A DNA stretch of 64,000 nt, taken from Ulota crispa. Taxonomy: Eukaryota; Streptophyta; Bryopsida; Orthotrichales; Orthotrichaceae. Positions 1 through 11,029 of this stretch are shown in pieces (the stretch's first letter is position 1; the number at the start of each line of letters is the position of its first letter). The notes under the pieces are model-generated. The model ran no database searches. It was not told where the DNA came from and saw nothing but the letters and a program-made list of their open reading frames with translations. The position numbers were made by a program, and so were the translations under genes. The stretch spans positions 3,209,966-3,273,965 of the forward strand of contig OY987252.1 of NCBI GenBank assembly GCA_963920765.1, read 5' to 3'.

Positions 1-321
1 CAAAAGTACATACTAACAAACAGACTCTAAATAACCTTCTCCTACAGTAATCACTTGTTTCTTTCCTTCTCTGCAATACAACCATGCCAGCACCATCATA
101 TAATGATAGGTACCAAAGCCTGAGGACAAAATTTTAATCTTTTGAATAATATAGACATTACTTCTAAATATTGTTTGTAATTGATAACCATTGTCTAGTG
201 ACAATTGAGAAAATTCCATTCAAAATTCAGTTCTTTCTTTCAATTAACACAACAGAAAAAGGCATACAGTTACTAATGAATGTTACTCAATGTTACACAT
301 TCTACTCAAAAATATATCACA

Positions 322-1240
322 TCAAGAAAGCAAATACCTTTTGTAGTCATCCATATGCTCCATACCATCTAATACAAACCCATGTATCAGTTTCTTAAAA
401 TCCGATATAATTTCCCTTTCAAATCTTGTATCCTCCATAACTTCACTATTAATGAAGGGCTCCTCCTCAGCATCCCATGCTGTAGTATAGGTTGGAGTAT
501 ACTGGGATGGATACCCAGTTAAGAAGCCAATTGACTCTTGCAATTGCCATACTCCTCATAGGTTATGACTTGTTTTTCACAAATGCTTTCAATCCCTTTA
601 TATACTGCTCAAATGGATACATCCATCTCGTTGAATAGGGCCGCACAAAAAAATCTCCTCCACCAAATAGATTAGCAAATGCAACAATACCACAAAAATA
701 AAAGGAAGAAACTCCTTCTCTAATGCACATATTGTTTTAGCCACTTCATCTAACATTTTGCTCTTTTTCTCACTGTCTATAACTTTTGCACAAATCTTTT
801 GGAACATTTTGCTCAATCGCATCATTGCTCCTACTACTTTTAGAGTGCCAACATTTTTTAAACATACTGGCAACACTTGTTGCATCAAAATGTAGAAATT
901 GTGCATCATTAGTCCCAGAAGCTTACCATCATGAATTTTTTGTTTCAATGATCTTACATAATTTGTTGGGAATTTCAAGCCTCGTAAAGTGGTCATAAAT
1001 ATCTCCTTATCTTTCTTGCTTAGAATATACGGAGCATCAGGCATAAAGAAGGTTTGACCATCTGGATTGGGCAATGAATGCAAGTGGAGGCATATACCTC
1101 TGGCGCGCATATCTTCCTTTAATTTGACGCTATCAATCACAATTGTCCTCGTCACATCAAGTTTGGTTGTCCAGATGTCCGTCCGGGCATCAGGATTCAA
1201 CCCTAGTGTCTGTCAAGATGAAACTCATCGACAAAATTTT
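322..1240 (-). pseudogene. CACTA (En/Spm) transposase relic, DUF4218-type region
   Basis: Reading the minus strand from about 1200 downwards gives a protein resembling the DUF4218 region that follows the TNP2-like transposase in plant CACTA elements. Landmarks in order are LSKKDKE, then a short linker, HNFYILMQQVLPV (family: HDCHVLMQQLLPV), ICAKVID, LEKEFLP and LIYLVEEI.LCGP. Near 633-570 the expected RWMYPFEQYIKGLKAFVKNK block is present but one frame away from the preceding open frame, so there is a frameshift. The tail at 543-322 carries ESIGFLTGY. A normal start, the DDE catalytic domain and the flanking intact gene are missing. DNA transposase genes of this class excise and reinsert the element; this copy cannot. 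Frame identity and order are seen; family name is from memory of conserved blocks. Confidence 0.8.
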
Positions 1241-1254
1241 GAAAGTGGATGATA

Positions 1255-1530
1255 ATAGGCACTGGACGGGTGAATCTATTGATAGAATTGTTACCAACAC
1301 ATGCAAAATGCACTGGACGGATGTCGCGACGCTTGCGTTGGATGGTTTTAGTCAACAATATACCTTGATGGACAGACGAGTAGACGGTCTACAACTCCCT
1401 ATTGACGGTTGATATGGATGGCTAGATGGACGGCTTGGTCTGACGGCCAAATGGATGGCCTTGTTTGACAATATTGTTGGACGACCAAGTGGATGGCCTG
1501 GTTGGACGGCTAATGGACGGCCCACTTCAA
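1255..1530. repeat. Degenerate GGACGG/GGATGG word array
   Basis: The words TGGACGG and TGGATGGC, with variants, recur about a dozen times over some 270 bases with irregular 10-30 base spacing. It sits directly upstream of the DUF4218 relic as that relic is read (minus strand). Subterminal short-word arrays are typical of CACTA elements, so this could be the subterminal region of the same element, but no CACTA terminus was found next to it. A related array lies at 11030-11290. Confidence 0.5.
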
Positions 1531-1974
1531 TACCTTATAAAATTCATGCATAACTTTTTGAATAATAATGTTGACCAATCCTTCACCAAAAATCAATTTC
1601 AAACACTAAATGTAACCTTGTACACAAAAATTACTCCCAAAATTTACAAAACTTAACAATTAGTGCATATGTTTACATTTAGTGTTGGCAACATTTTGTT
1701 GACATTTAGTGTTAGGGTTTTTAATTAGTGTTGCTAACATTATATTGTAGTGCTAGGTAGAGTGGTGGAAAAACAAGCGCGCTTCCAACTGATTTTGCAA
1801 TCAACATGCCTCTTGCAATTTGTTGTTTGCTGACGCCAAGTACAAAGAAGAACACGGAGAAGTAGATCCAACAAATTTAGAGCGCCATTAAGGCCATGCT
1901 ATTGCAAATTTGCAATTGTTATTAGTTGTATGGAATTTGCATTTCCTCTATAAAGATCCACAAAGACTAGTGCA
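1531..1974. other. AT-rich spacer, no feature recognised
   Basis: No coding frame of interest. Some phrases recur locally (lacking long conservation), such as variants of ttagtgttggcaacatt near 1680-1745. I see no clear element boundary here. Confidence 0.4.
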
Positions 1975-2425
1975 GGAGGTGTAGGTTGAGAGGGACGCTT
2001 TTCTCACTGATAGTAGTTTGCTGGTTTATTGTTGGATGTTTGAAGTGGTTGTCCATTAGGTCGCGGATAGGCAATTTGGCAACCGGCTTGGTGCTGTGGG
2101 GTCAGCAACCAAAAACACAAAACAAAAGGGACAAATTGATTTACAATGATGACTAAGGAAACAAAAAGTCAAGACCAAAATCACTTCCCCTCCTAGAGAA
2201 ATAGGCCTAAGAAATGGGGTAAAATATGATGGTTGCTGTAAACTTGCAAAGTCTTGAGGAGACATGAACAAGGGGTTGCAAGACTCCTTCCACTAGGCAA
2301 TTCACACACACAATCCTTCTAACTCAATTACATGCAGCACAATGTTGCAAACTCAAAATCCACCTTGACATGCAAAAGTCAACCAAAATTGCTAGTATAT
2401 GAATGCAGATTTGTTATTGCTAATA
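1975..2425. repeat. Direct repeat A, copy 1 (about 450 bp)
   Basis: This block is repeated in the same orientation at 3415-3867. Shared landmarks in order are gagggacgc, ctcactgatagtagt, aggtcgcggatagg, ggggtcaacaacc, gtcaagaccaaaatc, aaataggcctaa, acttgcaaagtcttga, caagactccttcca and attacatgcagca. The copies differ by many substitutions and small indels, so the duplication is old. After the block both copies continue with accagcagctga.., so the duplicated unit is longer than the aligned core. No protein is apparent. Confidence 0.8.
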
Positions 2426-2673
2426 CATGCAATCTCCTACCTACAACCATGATTGCCTGTTAACTATAGCCATCCAAGTCTTTACAACAATACCAGCAGC
2501 TGATATGAGTAATTTGACAGCTGCAATTAATGGACAAACAAGTTTGCACGTAAGTTTGCTCAAGGAATCAGCACGCTATTGCCTAAGAGTTGCTTTGCAC
2601 TTGAAGCCAAGAAATCCAAGAAAATGTAAAAGAATGTGTTGGCCAGTGCTAGTATGAGGGTCTTGGTAGCTGC

Positions 2674-2856
2674 AATTGCTACTTGGTTTTACGTTTGAGG
2701 GTAGGTTCGTATCAACAAATGCAAGATGCAAGTATCTGCCCTTCAAGGTCTGCATCAACGTACTGCAAGTACATGGATATGGACCTTGAACGGCTGACAC
2801 TTGCATGCTGCATTTGTTGACATGATCCTACCCTCAACCATACAACCAAGATCGTT
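2674..2856. repeat. Fold-back hairpin with about 80-bp arms
   Basis: The left arm (about 2674-2755) and the right arm (about 2776-2856) are reverse complements of each other over about 80 bases at roughly 80 percent identity, separated by a 20-base loop. Key paired stretches are gagggtaggttcgtatcaac against its counterpart gttgacatgatcctaccctc, and caaggtc against gaccttg. This is the shape of a small fold-back MITE or of a young inverted-repeat small-RNA locus. Neither can be chosen from sequence alone. Confidence 0.75.
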
Positions 2857-2923
2857 TGTTGCTTGGGAGCTTCAATTGTCTAGATTCATACCAAACCCTC
2901 CTCCGCTTCTTCCCCTTACAATG

Positions 2924-3075
2924 AACTGCAAGGGCAAGGAATTGAACCCAAGACCTTGTGGGTACCAGCCTATGGGCCTTTACCAACACACCACGTGCTA
3001 GGCTAGATGTCCAACAGAGAATTAATACTGTACTTGTATTGTAAATGAGATTATTATCATTATTTTGCAAGTTTC
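2924..3075 (-). mobile_element. SINE-like tRNA-related repeat, copy 1
   Basis: One of three diverged copies in this region (others at 3241-3386 and 4046-4162). On the minus strand each copy carries a tRNA-like promoter pattern: an A-box-like TAGC..GTGG, then about 35 bases on an ACC.GGAGGTCTTGG phrase leading into a B-box-like GGNTTCAANTCC. The shared sequence extends about 70 bases 5' of the A box, which is unusual for a simple SINE head. Copy 1 has weaker box B (gggttcaattcc). Confidence 0.55.
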
Positions 3076-3240
3076 AAAGTTCTAAGGCTATTTTAGCAGA
3101 CTAAAATATATGTTTTTAAGAGTCTCTAAACCAAAAAAAGTTGGCTCATATACTTTAGTTTTGCCTTTAACAATTTTTTTTCAGATTTAAAATCCTAATT
3201 TAAAAATTATAAGCAAAATTAACAAGCTCTGAAGAATTGC

Positions 3241-3386
3241 TTGGTCAAGGACTTGAATCCAAGACCTCCTGGTTACCAACCCATGGGCCTTCACCAACAC
3301 ACCACATGCTAGGCCAAATGTCCAACAAAGAGATAAAACTGTATTTCTATTGTAAATGATAGGATTGTCATTATTTTGCAAGTTTG
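3241..3386 (-). mobile_element. SINE-like tRNA-related repeat, copy 2
   Basis: Best preserved of the three copies. On the minus strand the A-box-like TAGCATGTGG and the B-box-like GGATTCAAGTCC are about 40 bases apart, with AACCAGGAGGTCTTGG between them, a phrase familiar from tRNA-derived plant SINE heads. It lies immediately before direct repeat A copy 2. No poly-A tail or target duplication was identified. Confidence 0.6.
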
Positions 3387-3414
3387 GAGGCTGTTTCAGT
3401 ATACTAAAGTATTG

Positions 3415-3867
3415 CATGAGGTGTGGCTTACGAGGGACGCGTCTCTCACTGATAGTAGTATGCTAATTTTTTTTAGGGTCTTCAAAATGGTTATTGATTA
3501 GGTCGCGGATAGGCCATTTGGCTAACAGCTTTGTGTTTTGGGGTCAACAACCAAAAGCACCAAGCAGAAGGGACAAACCAATTCACGATGATGAATTAGG
3601 AAAAAAAAGGTCAAGACCAAAATCTTTCCCCCCGCCCCCATGCAAATAGGCCTAAAAAAAAGAGTAAATTATCAAGGTTGCTGAAAACTTGCAAAGTCTT
3701 GAAGAGACATAAAAGAAGGGTCACAAGACTCCTTCCATGCAATGCTTCAACCACACAATCCTCCCAGCTCAATTACATGCAGCATGATGCTACAAAATTG
3801 AAATCCACCCCAACAAGCAAAAGCCAACTTAAATTGCTAGTATGCAAATGTGGACCTGTTATTGTCC
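3415..3867. repeat. Direct repeat A, copy 2
   Basis: Second copy of the block at 1975-2425, same orientation, about 1.44 kb downstream. It contains poly-C (ccccccgcccc) and poly-A runs absent from copy 1. It is followed by a fold-back hairpin and a SINE-like repeat, and copy 1 is also followed by a hairpin and SINE-like repeats, so the duplicated unit may be the whole series. Confidence 0.8.
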
Positions 3868-3885
3868 ATCATTACCAGCAGCTGA

Positions 3886-3964
3886 GCCGAGTAATTAGAT
3901 ATTTCAAACTATTGTGCGCTCTTGCCGCAAAAGCGCAATAATTTGAAATGTCTAATTACTCGGC
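3886..3964. repeat. Near-perfect short hairpin
   Basis: The arms 3886-3920 and 3932-3964 pair almost completely: gccgagtaattaga on the left with tctaattactcggc on the right, then tttcaaa with tttgaaa, and tgcgct with agcgca. The loop is about 11 bases. Only about four mismatches or bulges occur over 33-35 bases. It is either a tiny palindromic MITE or a foldback capable of yielding small RNA. Confidence 0.8.
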
Positions 3965-4045
3965 TTAGCATCAGTGCTGTTGTGACAACTTCTGCAACTA
4001 CAGTCAGAATTCACACCTCAACCTTTACTAAGTTGCAAGGACTTG

Positions 4046-4162
4046 CAAGGGCAAGGGTTTGAATCCAAGGCCTCATGGGTACCACCCAAAGGGCCTTAAC
4101 CAGTATACCACATACTAGCTTAGATGTCCAATCATAAATTAAAATTGTATTTGTATTGTACC
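4046..4162 (-). mobile_element. SINE-like tRNA-related repeat, copy 3
   Basis: Third, shorter copy of the repeat at 2924 and 3241. The B-box-like stretch on the minus strand reads GGATTCAAACCC and the AGATGTCCAA tail is shared with the other copies. It lacks the last 25 or so bases of copies 1 and 2. Confidence 0.5.
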
Positions 4163-4165
4163 CTA

Positions 4166-5576
4166 TCGATCACATATTGGAGCTGACCAACCCAATAGGT
4201 AATTGAAAATGCAAGAAACCAAACAAGAGCAAAATCTTGCTCAAATCAAGCCCATAAATCAAGCAACCCGGAACAAGACAAGCTAGTGACCCCACTCCCT
4301 CTAATCCTAACCCTCTCCCAAAGACACAAGTACTGTACCCCAAAAATCACAAGTCAATATCAGAGTAGGAGCCTCCCTTTTGCAATTCCAAACAACATGT
4401 GATAGCACAAGAAAGTACTTATCCTCCCATTGGCATTAAATTAGGCTTAAAACACCAAGTAGATAACTCATTTTTGTTCCACAGGGATTTAGTTTGTAGA
4501 TCCTCAAAGTTGTCCGTAACAGGATAAAAAAATCCTCTAGGTAATTTGCAAATAGAAACAAAGCACACATACAAAGGAAAGGTAACTAGGAGATCTCTTA
4601 GTCAATCAATGAGAACTCCTAATCTTATCCTCCTCTTCTCACCAATGTTCTGGATTCTAGGAAGGAGTGGCGGATCCCTATTCCTCTTCTGGATCTGGAC
4701 GCCAAACACACAACAACTAGTAGAAGTTTTGCCTCTATATCATAGGGTTCCATGATTGGAGATTACAAAAGGCCACGTGAAATCCTACCCTTCAAGACTT
4801 TAAAGTGTCTGAAGTAGCATTGAACACAACACAAACAAAATAACAAGACTAAGGGTGTAAGTATTCTCTCATAGCTAGCCCGGAAGATCTACCACAAATC
4901 AACAAGTCACTCAGGAAACCCTTACAACCCCAAATTACTACAATGACAAACCCTTCCTGACATAATTCTTGGTGCTGAAATGGTAACTGGATAATTAAAG
5001 GATCTCTGCTCCTTTGCTCACAATCACTCTTGGTGGTAGTAGAACCTCTCAACCATCAACTAGCATGCATCGAGATTGCTATCCGGACCGCACCTAATCT
5101 AAGGTTGGCTATCCCTCACAAGAATATCCGGATCGTAGACCTAAACAGAACCTACCGCTTAGTACACACAGTTTTCCAACCACCTCCATACTGGCTCCAA
5201 AAACCAAATCAGGCAAGATCCGGGGGTCACTTCTCTCTCCTCTTCCTTCAACACTCACATTCCCATACACAATGCCCCAAGTGATCACTTTAGAGTACTG
5301 AGATAAGAAAACTATGCTTGCATTAAGGGAATCAGAGATACAAAAATGAACCGAGGCACTAATCACAATCATGCTTCTAATAGCTAGTCCTTGGAAAACT
5401 AAAAAGTTCCTCTCTGAAAAGCTGTGGTCTTGGGAATGACAAGTGTCATTCCTTTTCCAAAAAATAGTGGTCCCGCCCCCTTGGCTGCAAAGTTCCAAAA
5501 TTAGTGGATCTGAGATCCTATAATTCTAGATCTGGGTGTCTACATACACTGAACTAGGAAGTAACTGTTGTTTACT
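4166..5576. other. Non-coding stretch next to the unknown retroelement frame
   Basis: No recognised gene. The base composition shifts from about 4830 towards more GC with scattered ccgg and cggatc words like those in the reading frame that follows on the minus strand at 5577-7521. It is therefore probably the 3' untranslated part of the same element. An open minus-strand frame at 5109-5498 has no recognisable motif and may be chance. Confidence 0.35.
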
Positions 5577-7521
5577 CCTAGGGTTTAGTAAACTTTATTC
5601 CATTTATCCTAGTTACTTTAGATATTACTACCTTTAAGTAACTAAGTGGTCTTCCTCTTCTTCTTCTAAGCGGTGGATATCGCCTTTCACGCTCGTAGTT
5701 TCCGGTTCCCGCTTGCGCCCTTACCTTTGGCAAGAGTCTTACCTTTCCTCCTCTTGGTACCTTGAGTTGCAAGCCTGACTGCTTCCGGATCAGAGTCATC
5801 GGATAAATCCAAACTCTTCAAATCATCCGAGGACTCTAAAGTCTCTCCATCACTCACCATTGCCTCCGCAAAAGAGTCATTCGGAATGTCAATCTTAATT
5901 GGAGACCCCTGGCTCTTGTCCGGAGAAAACGACTCCCTTGAACGCTTGACTGTCATCTTTCTCTTCACCGGACTAGGCACACATTCCAAAGCTTGGTCTT
6001 CAGGTGTAATGGGATCCTGACTTCAATCCTGGGATCCAAGTGCTGACTTCTCCTCTGCGGCACTTAAGTTGATCTTGCTGGGTAGACGACCAAACGTCAA
6101 GGTCATCACTTCCTCCTTCTCCTTTGGAATAGTTGGCTTTGGTGATTGCATGATAGGAGACTTCCGGGTGGATGTAGCCCCCTTGCCTTGCCCGGATCCT
6201 CCACCTGCACCTTGTCAAGCTTTAATACTTGCCAAGATGGTCTTCATCTCTAGCAGCATCACCTCCATTGTCTCTCCATACTCCACCACAGCTGAAATCA
6301 CCTTGGCCCCAACTTGTGATCCGGCCTTCAAGGTTTCCACCTCATAGAGCTTTGCTTTGGTCACCACGTTGCCCGAATTCTTGACAAAGCGCATGAGCTT
6401 AGAGATCTCCATGTTGGCCTCATGAGCCGCCTTGTCTCCCTCACTCTCATCCTTCAGCTTGCCTTGTAGGTCCTTTACCTGCCTAGACAACTTGCCCACC
6501 TCCAATTGCCTTGAGGTTTTGAGTTCAATCAAACTCTTCACCTTGGCAATCATGTCGTCCGGTGTAGCCACCCCCGGGAGTTTGTGCATGTTCCGGTTAT
6601 GCTCTTGGTGGAGGCGTATCACCCGCTAGACCACCTCGAGCTCCTTCACAATTCTGGGGATAAGGTTTGCCTTAAGCATCTCTGTTCCTGCTGGTTTGGG
6701 CACCTCTGAGGATTCAGTGGTGTCCTTCCTCTTACCACAGATCTCCCTGGTCACGTAGACTTTCGATGACTTTGCATCTAAGTCTTCCTCATCTTCCTCC
6801 TCTTTTGGTTCCGGTGTAATGTCATTTAACCTCATCACCTCCACCTTCTTCCATTTAAGGCTCTCTTTGTCTCTTAGTAGATTATGGTAAGAGTGAAGAT
6901 GGAAGGAAAAAGGGGAAAGCCTGGAAGGCTTGGTGTTTTCTAATGCCCGGACTAGCCTTTCCACAAGGTTCCAGATCACTAATCTCCAATTTACTGGCCA
7001 CTCTCTTGACAGAGCACCAAAGATGGTGTTGGTGAAAGTGAGGGTAAGATAAGTAGGACGCTCCGGAAGTAGAATGGGAATCAAGAACTCTAGTACTCTC
7101 TTCTCCATTCGGATTTTACAATCCAAGACCGAGTAACCATTCTTAGAATGAGGTAAGTTAAGGAACTTCCCCTCAACGTATTTATCATTCCGGGTGGCTA
7201 ATCCGTTGCCCTTCCGGCCAAACCCGTAAACCTCACTCTACACCTTAGGAGTCCAACTATTTGATCTAGCCCTCACAATATCATGCCACTTGCTAGAAGG
7301 TTTCTTCCTCAACTCCCTCACAATCTTCTCATCCCTCAGATTCCAAGGTACCCGAATCAACCTGTGGCACCCCATCTTCTTCAAATCCTCTTCAAGGTAC
7401 TTTCTCTCCGTAGGATCCTTGGGTATGCCCGGACGGATCAATCTAAGAGCTTTGACTGTTGGAGCCTTGTCCTGTCCGGTCCTCCCATTGTTCTTGACAC
7501 TTTGGGTATTGAAGAATAGCT
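5577..7521 (-). pseudogene. Unknown retroelement-type ORF broken only by stop codons
   Basis: On the minus strand one frame can be followed without a frameshift from about 7520 to 5690, about 600 codons, interrupted by TAG at 7240-7238 and 6628-6626 and by TGA at 6217-6215, 6025-6023 and 5689-5687. Ordered landmarks are RPGIPKDP, KKMGCHRLIRVPW, PERPTYLTLTFTNTIFGAL, WPVNW, an acidic EEEDEED stretch, a coiled-coil-like region at 6560-6400 (KLSRQVKDLQGKLKDE), a Gly-rich linker and a basic, Ser/Asp-rich tail (KRRKGK) that could be a nuclear signal. Proteins of this look occur as hypothetical retrotransposon-borne ORFs in plants, but I cannot name the family. The segment is GC-richer than its surroundings. 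No ATG that clearly starts the frame was found; a TAG sits at 7522-7520. Confidence 0.6.
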
Positions 7522-7670
7522 ACAACCTAGACTACCACAAAGCCAAACTCACACAAGCTCTCAAAAGGGGAAGAAAGAGCAAAAAGCGTGGAGAAGAAGA
7601 TAGGAAGAGAAGGATAAAAGATGACAGGATAAAACCGTTCTGGCCTACCCCCGCATAATAACTGCTTGGG

Positions 7671-7822
7671 CCCATGATTGGTGCCGTTACGGACCATTGC
7701 ACCTAATCATGGGGATTTTAAACCGTTTTTTAAAATCCCTTCAAAGGTTCCGTTAGGTGTAAATAGTGTTTGGTGTACCTCTGATCATCTCGAGTACTAT
7801 TTACACTACCTAGGAACCTTTG
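7671..7822. repeat. Three consecutive hairpins
   Basis: Stem 1 pairs 7671-7684 (cccatgattggtgc) with 7699-7714. Stem 2 is ggattttaaa at 7713 against tttaaaatcc ending near 7738. Stem 3 pairs 7742-7767 (caaaggttccg..) with 7796-7822 (..ggaacctttg), a 26-base stem with two small irregularities. They lie just upstream of the minus-strand unknown ORF, where an LTR or leader of that element would be expected. Confidence 0.75.
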
Positions 7823-8479
7823 ACTTTGGATTTTGGTTCTAAGTTCTGGCTGACAATCTGGTTAAGACAGGAACCAAGAAGTTCATTCTTACCCAGTTTA
7901 TCTAATCTAGAACTACTATAATATACTAACCTTATTCCTTCATTAAATTTTATGTTTTTGGTTGAAGCAAACAAAAAGTTCTAACAAAAAAGGTTAGCTT
8001 ATATATTGTAAAGGAGTAGTTTTTTTTCCTAAATTTTAGGTTATTACAAGAGGTGGCAGTGTTCTTTTGTGCCTACAAGAACGTCAGCATTGACCTGTAT
8101 GATTACATTTCAAAATGCTTGCATGTTACACAAAATGTAACAGATTATCTTAGCTCATACAAATCAACGTCCCTTATAAAGAGTATAGTAGAAAGTGTCA
8201 CGTTGGTCATAACCAGTAACGTGGGTGTTGTATATTGCATGTTTTCTATGATGCAGGCAGCATCTAAGAGGACACTCTAGGCAATCCATCTGCATTTCAT
8301 CTAACATTTGATTAAACACAGTTGATGATCAATTATACTACATTCTGATGTCAGTGGAGTCACGAAAAATCTATATTGATTTGGAACTTGTTGCAAGGAT
8401 TACAGGGCTGGAAAAGCACTTAGAGGTTGAGAGCAAGAGGCTTATCGAGTTGAGTTTCATTGCCATTGTCTTCTTGCAC

Positions 8480-9200
8480 AACAAAGATATCCCAACGATT
8501 TGAGTGAGCTACCTTCATCTGCAGATTGGTTGAGATCATGGGTAGCAAACTCCCTAAGAGACAAAGAACAGCTTGAAGAGGACGTCTTGCAGTATGCGTT
8601 CCCACCTGAGAGATATGCAACTACCTATCAACATATGCATGCGTTTGGGATGCACTGACACGTTCAAAGTGCAAAGGATGGTCTTATTACTCGAGACTCA
8701 TGTGTAGTAGCGACTTTCACCAAACAGCTTTGATGGGGGAGTTTCAACGAAAGACCCGTTGAGAGGACCACATAGTATGTGGGGTACATACAGGAGATCT
8801 TGGAGTTGGACTACAGCAACCATTGCACCATAGTCTTGGTATGCAACAGGGTGAGAGGCACGCGCAATGCTCAATGTCCTACTGTCGAGCGTGATAGATA
8901 TGGCTTTAGCATAGCCAATTTCAACCGCATAGACGGTGTGGTGAACGCTAACTCATTTGCAATTCTATTGCTTGTCAACAAGTATTCTTGTCTGATGATG
9001 CACAAAGAAACGGATGGAAAGTTGTTTATAGAACAAACGTGCAAGGATAACGTTCAACACCACATGAAGAGCAACATGACTTTGCCATTGTCAACCTTAG
9101 TAATGATGCTAACTTTGAAGGCCTAGCACCCATTGCAATGGAAACGGAACCCATAAGAAGACCAGACACTAGGGGTGGTACGTACATCGTACCCATGACA
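8480..9200 (+). pseudogene. CACTA transposon protein relic, DUF4216-type (copy 1)
   Basis: The plus strand encodes a diverged protein tail like that following DUF4218 in CACTA transposase genes. Before the domain it reads LRDKEQLEEDVLQYAFPPE, then the DUF4216-like block YVGYIQEILELDY followed by IVLVCNRV and RYGFSIANFNRI. Compare with the three other copies at 30945, 47540 and 51306, which share [YF]..ILE[LF].Y, ..LVC or ..LSC and [FL].ANF/Y. Stops and shifts break it. No transposase catalytic part is visible upstream. Confidence 0.7.
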
Positions 9201-11029
9201 AAGGGACCCAAAGGAGTAGCCATAGCACATGAGGAGTGATACATGTTGTGGCCCTAGACTACATGACTAGGACATTGTCTAAAGCACATGCTATATGACA
9301 TCCCTAATGTACTAGTAGACGTTCAAGCCCACGTCAATTGCAAAAATTGAGGAATTGCATACCAATCACATAATTTGTGGGATGTTCTAATGAGCACGCA
9401 CTTGTTGGCCCTGCATGGTAACTTATAATTTTCTACATCAAAGATTGCGTTTGAGAAAATGTTCTTGTGGACATTGTTAATAGCATGGTGCTTGTCTAAG
9501 CAGATGATGCATGTATGATTTACCTGAAATGGTCCGTTGCAAATCAATTGTCTTCTAAAGTCAAAACTGCATTCACTAGCATGTCAATGTGAATGACACT
9601 CTTATTGTGGAGTGTAGCATGGTTACATTGATGTCTATTTCAATGTCCCTCATGATGTCAAAATTTATAGGGTCCGTGATTCTTGTAGTAGGCAATTTTT
9701 CACCAAACCCGACATAATAACTTGTACAAAGTAAGCCAATGTTAAATTGAGCCGCAGTTGCAAGCATGGCAGGCATGTTTAGATTGATGTCAAATTGAAC
9801 GTGGTTATAGACGCAAAATACAGCTAATCATAATTTTAAAAAATGGTAGACTCTTAACCTCATAGTGCATAGTAATTCTTGAAAATTTACTTTCAGTGAA
9901 ATTGGCCCACCTTGTCAAAGTATCAGTCACGTTAGTTTTGACATCCAAGCATACGCCCTAGCAAACATATAGAAATTTCCAAAATTAAAGTTATTGGATG
10001 GTCTGCGTTTTCACCTATACATGCTTTGTAACTTTGGAAAAGCTACCCTTGGTAAATCCAGCTTCCAATGCTAGCCTGGCAGTTATGTTTAGTTCAGCAA
10101 CAAAGAAAATGTCTCTGTGGACGTCTAAATTTTTGGGACAACTTTGTTTGTACTGGTTGGCAATTTTACCTTTATATAAATAGTTAACTCCAAAAAGTTA
10201 CCCATGGTAAAATTGACCCCTCACTGTTAGAGTTATAGTCATGTTCATCACAATGTCAAACCTAATGTGGGAACAGGCGTTTGCATTTTTTTAGGCTATA
10301 ATTTTTTGCAGTGGGCAGTTTTTTTACCAAAATCTAGAGGGATAAACTGTAGAGAGTGACTAGTAGTGAAAAAAATGTGTCCTTGTTAGATTGGTAAGGA
10401 CATTGTTTTTTATGTCATGATAGACATTTGTCACAACAACTATGTTTTGGTAGACATTGTTGTTGTTGTTCTTGACATTTGGGCTACTGTTCTTGACAAC
10501 CACACATTCAATAGATGTCATGAAATTTTGACATCAAAAATTTTTGGATTTTGAAAGTCAGTTGATGTCAAAATTATGTTAGAATAAACGCGTTTAACAA
10601 TGGGTTGTTTTTGCATGGACGTCAAAAAGAACGCGTGATTCTTATAGTGTTTGTACCCCAAATGGAAATGCAAGCGATCTTTTTGATAACTAATCAAAGT
10701 CCCGCAGTAATTACATGCACTTTTCCCATCTGGTTGTTGTGTATATCATGGGTATCATTGAATCATCCCCCCTCCCATTGCAACTACTTGTTATTCTACC
10801 TAACCTTACAAAAAGAAAGCAAGATGAGTACTCTAAATGAAATGTGATGAAGAAATAATACTTGTTGCTCTCACAACAAGTGCTTCCCACACACACTCTT
10901 CTTGGACTTCCCTCTAATACAATGGTTGTAAACCAACCAAGTCATAGGAGCAAAGATGAACAAGGAAAAGTGACCTTCAATACAAGGGAGTCCTTCTTAT
11001 AGTCCCTAAACCCTAAAACTTTTGTAGGC
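9201..11029. other. Non-coding, rich in the word GATGTCAAA
   Basis: From about 9580 to 10580 the words GATGTCAAA and TTGATGTC recur in both orientations (for example near 9655, 9785, 10245, 10515, 10560). On the minus strand CACTACTAG begins at 10368, which looks like a CACTA-type terminus. Together these suggest the right subterminal region of the CACTA element whose DUF4216 relic lies at 8480-9200. From 10850 to 11030 the sequence is ordinary with no recognised gene. Confidence 0.4.

Noticed and set aside
2674..3964. Calling the two hairpins microRNA genes
   Set aside because: Structure alone cannot separate MITEs from MIRNA loci; no expression evidence is available.
2924..4162. Functional tRNA genes
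   Set aside because: Only box-like motifs are present; no acceptor stem or full cloverleaf could be drawn.
5577..7521. Stops removed by U-to-C RNA editing, as in hornwort or fern organelles
   Set aside because: All surrounding sequence is nuclear transposon DNA and the copia and gypsy elements show the same stops along with frameshifts; deamination of methylated cytosine is simpler.
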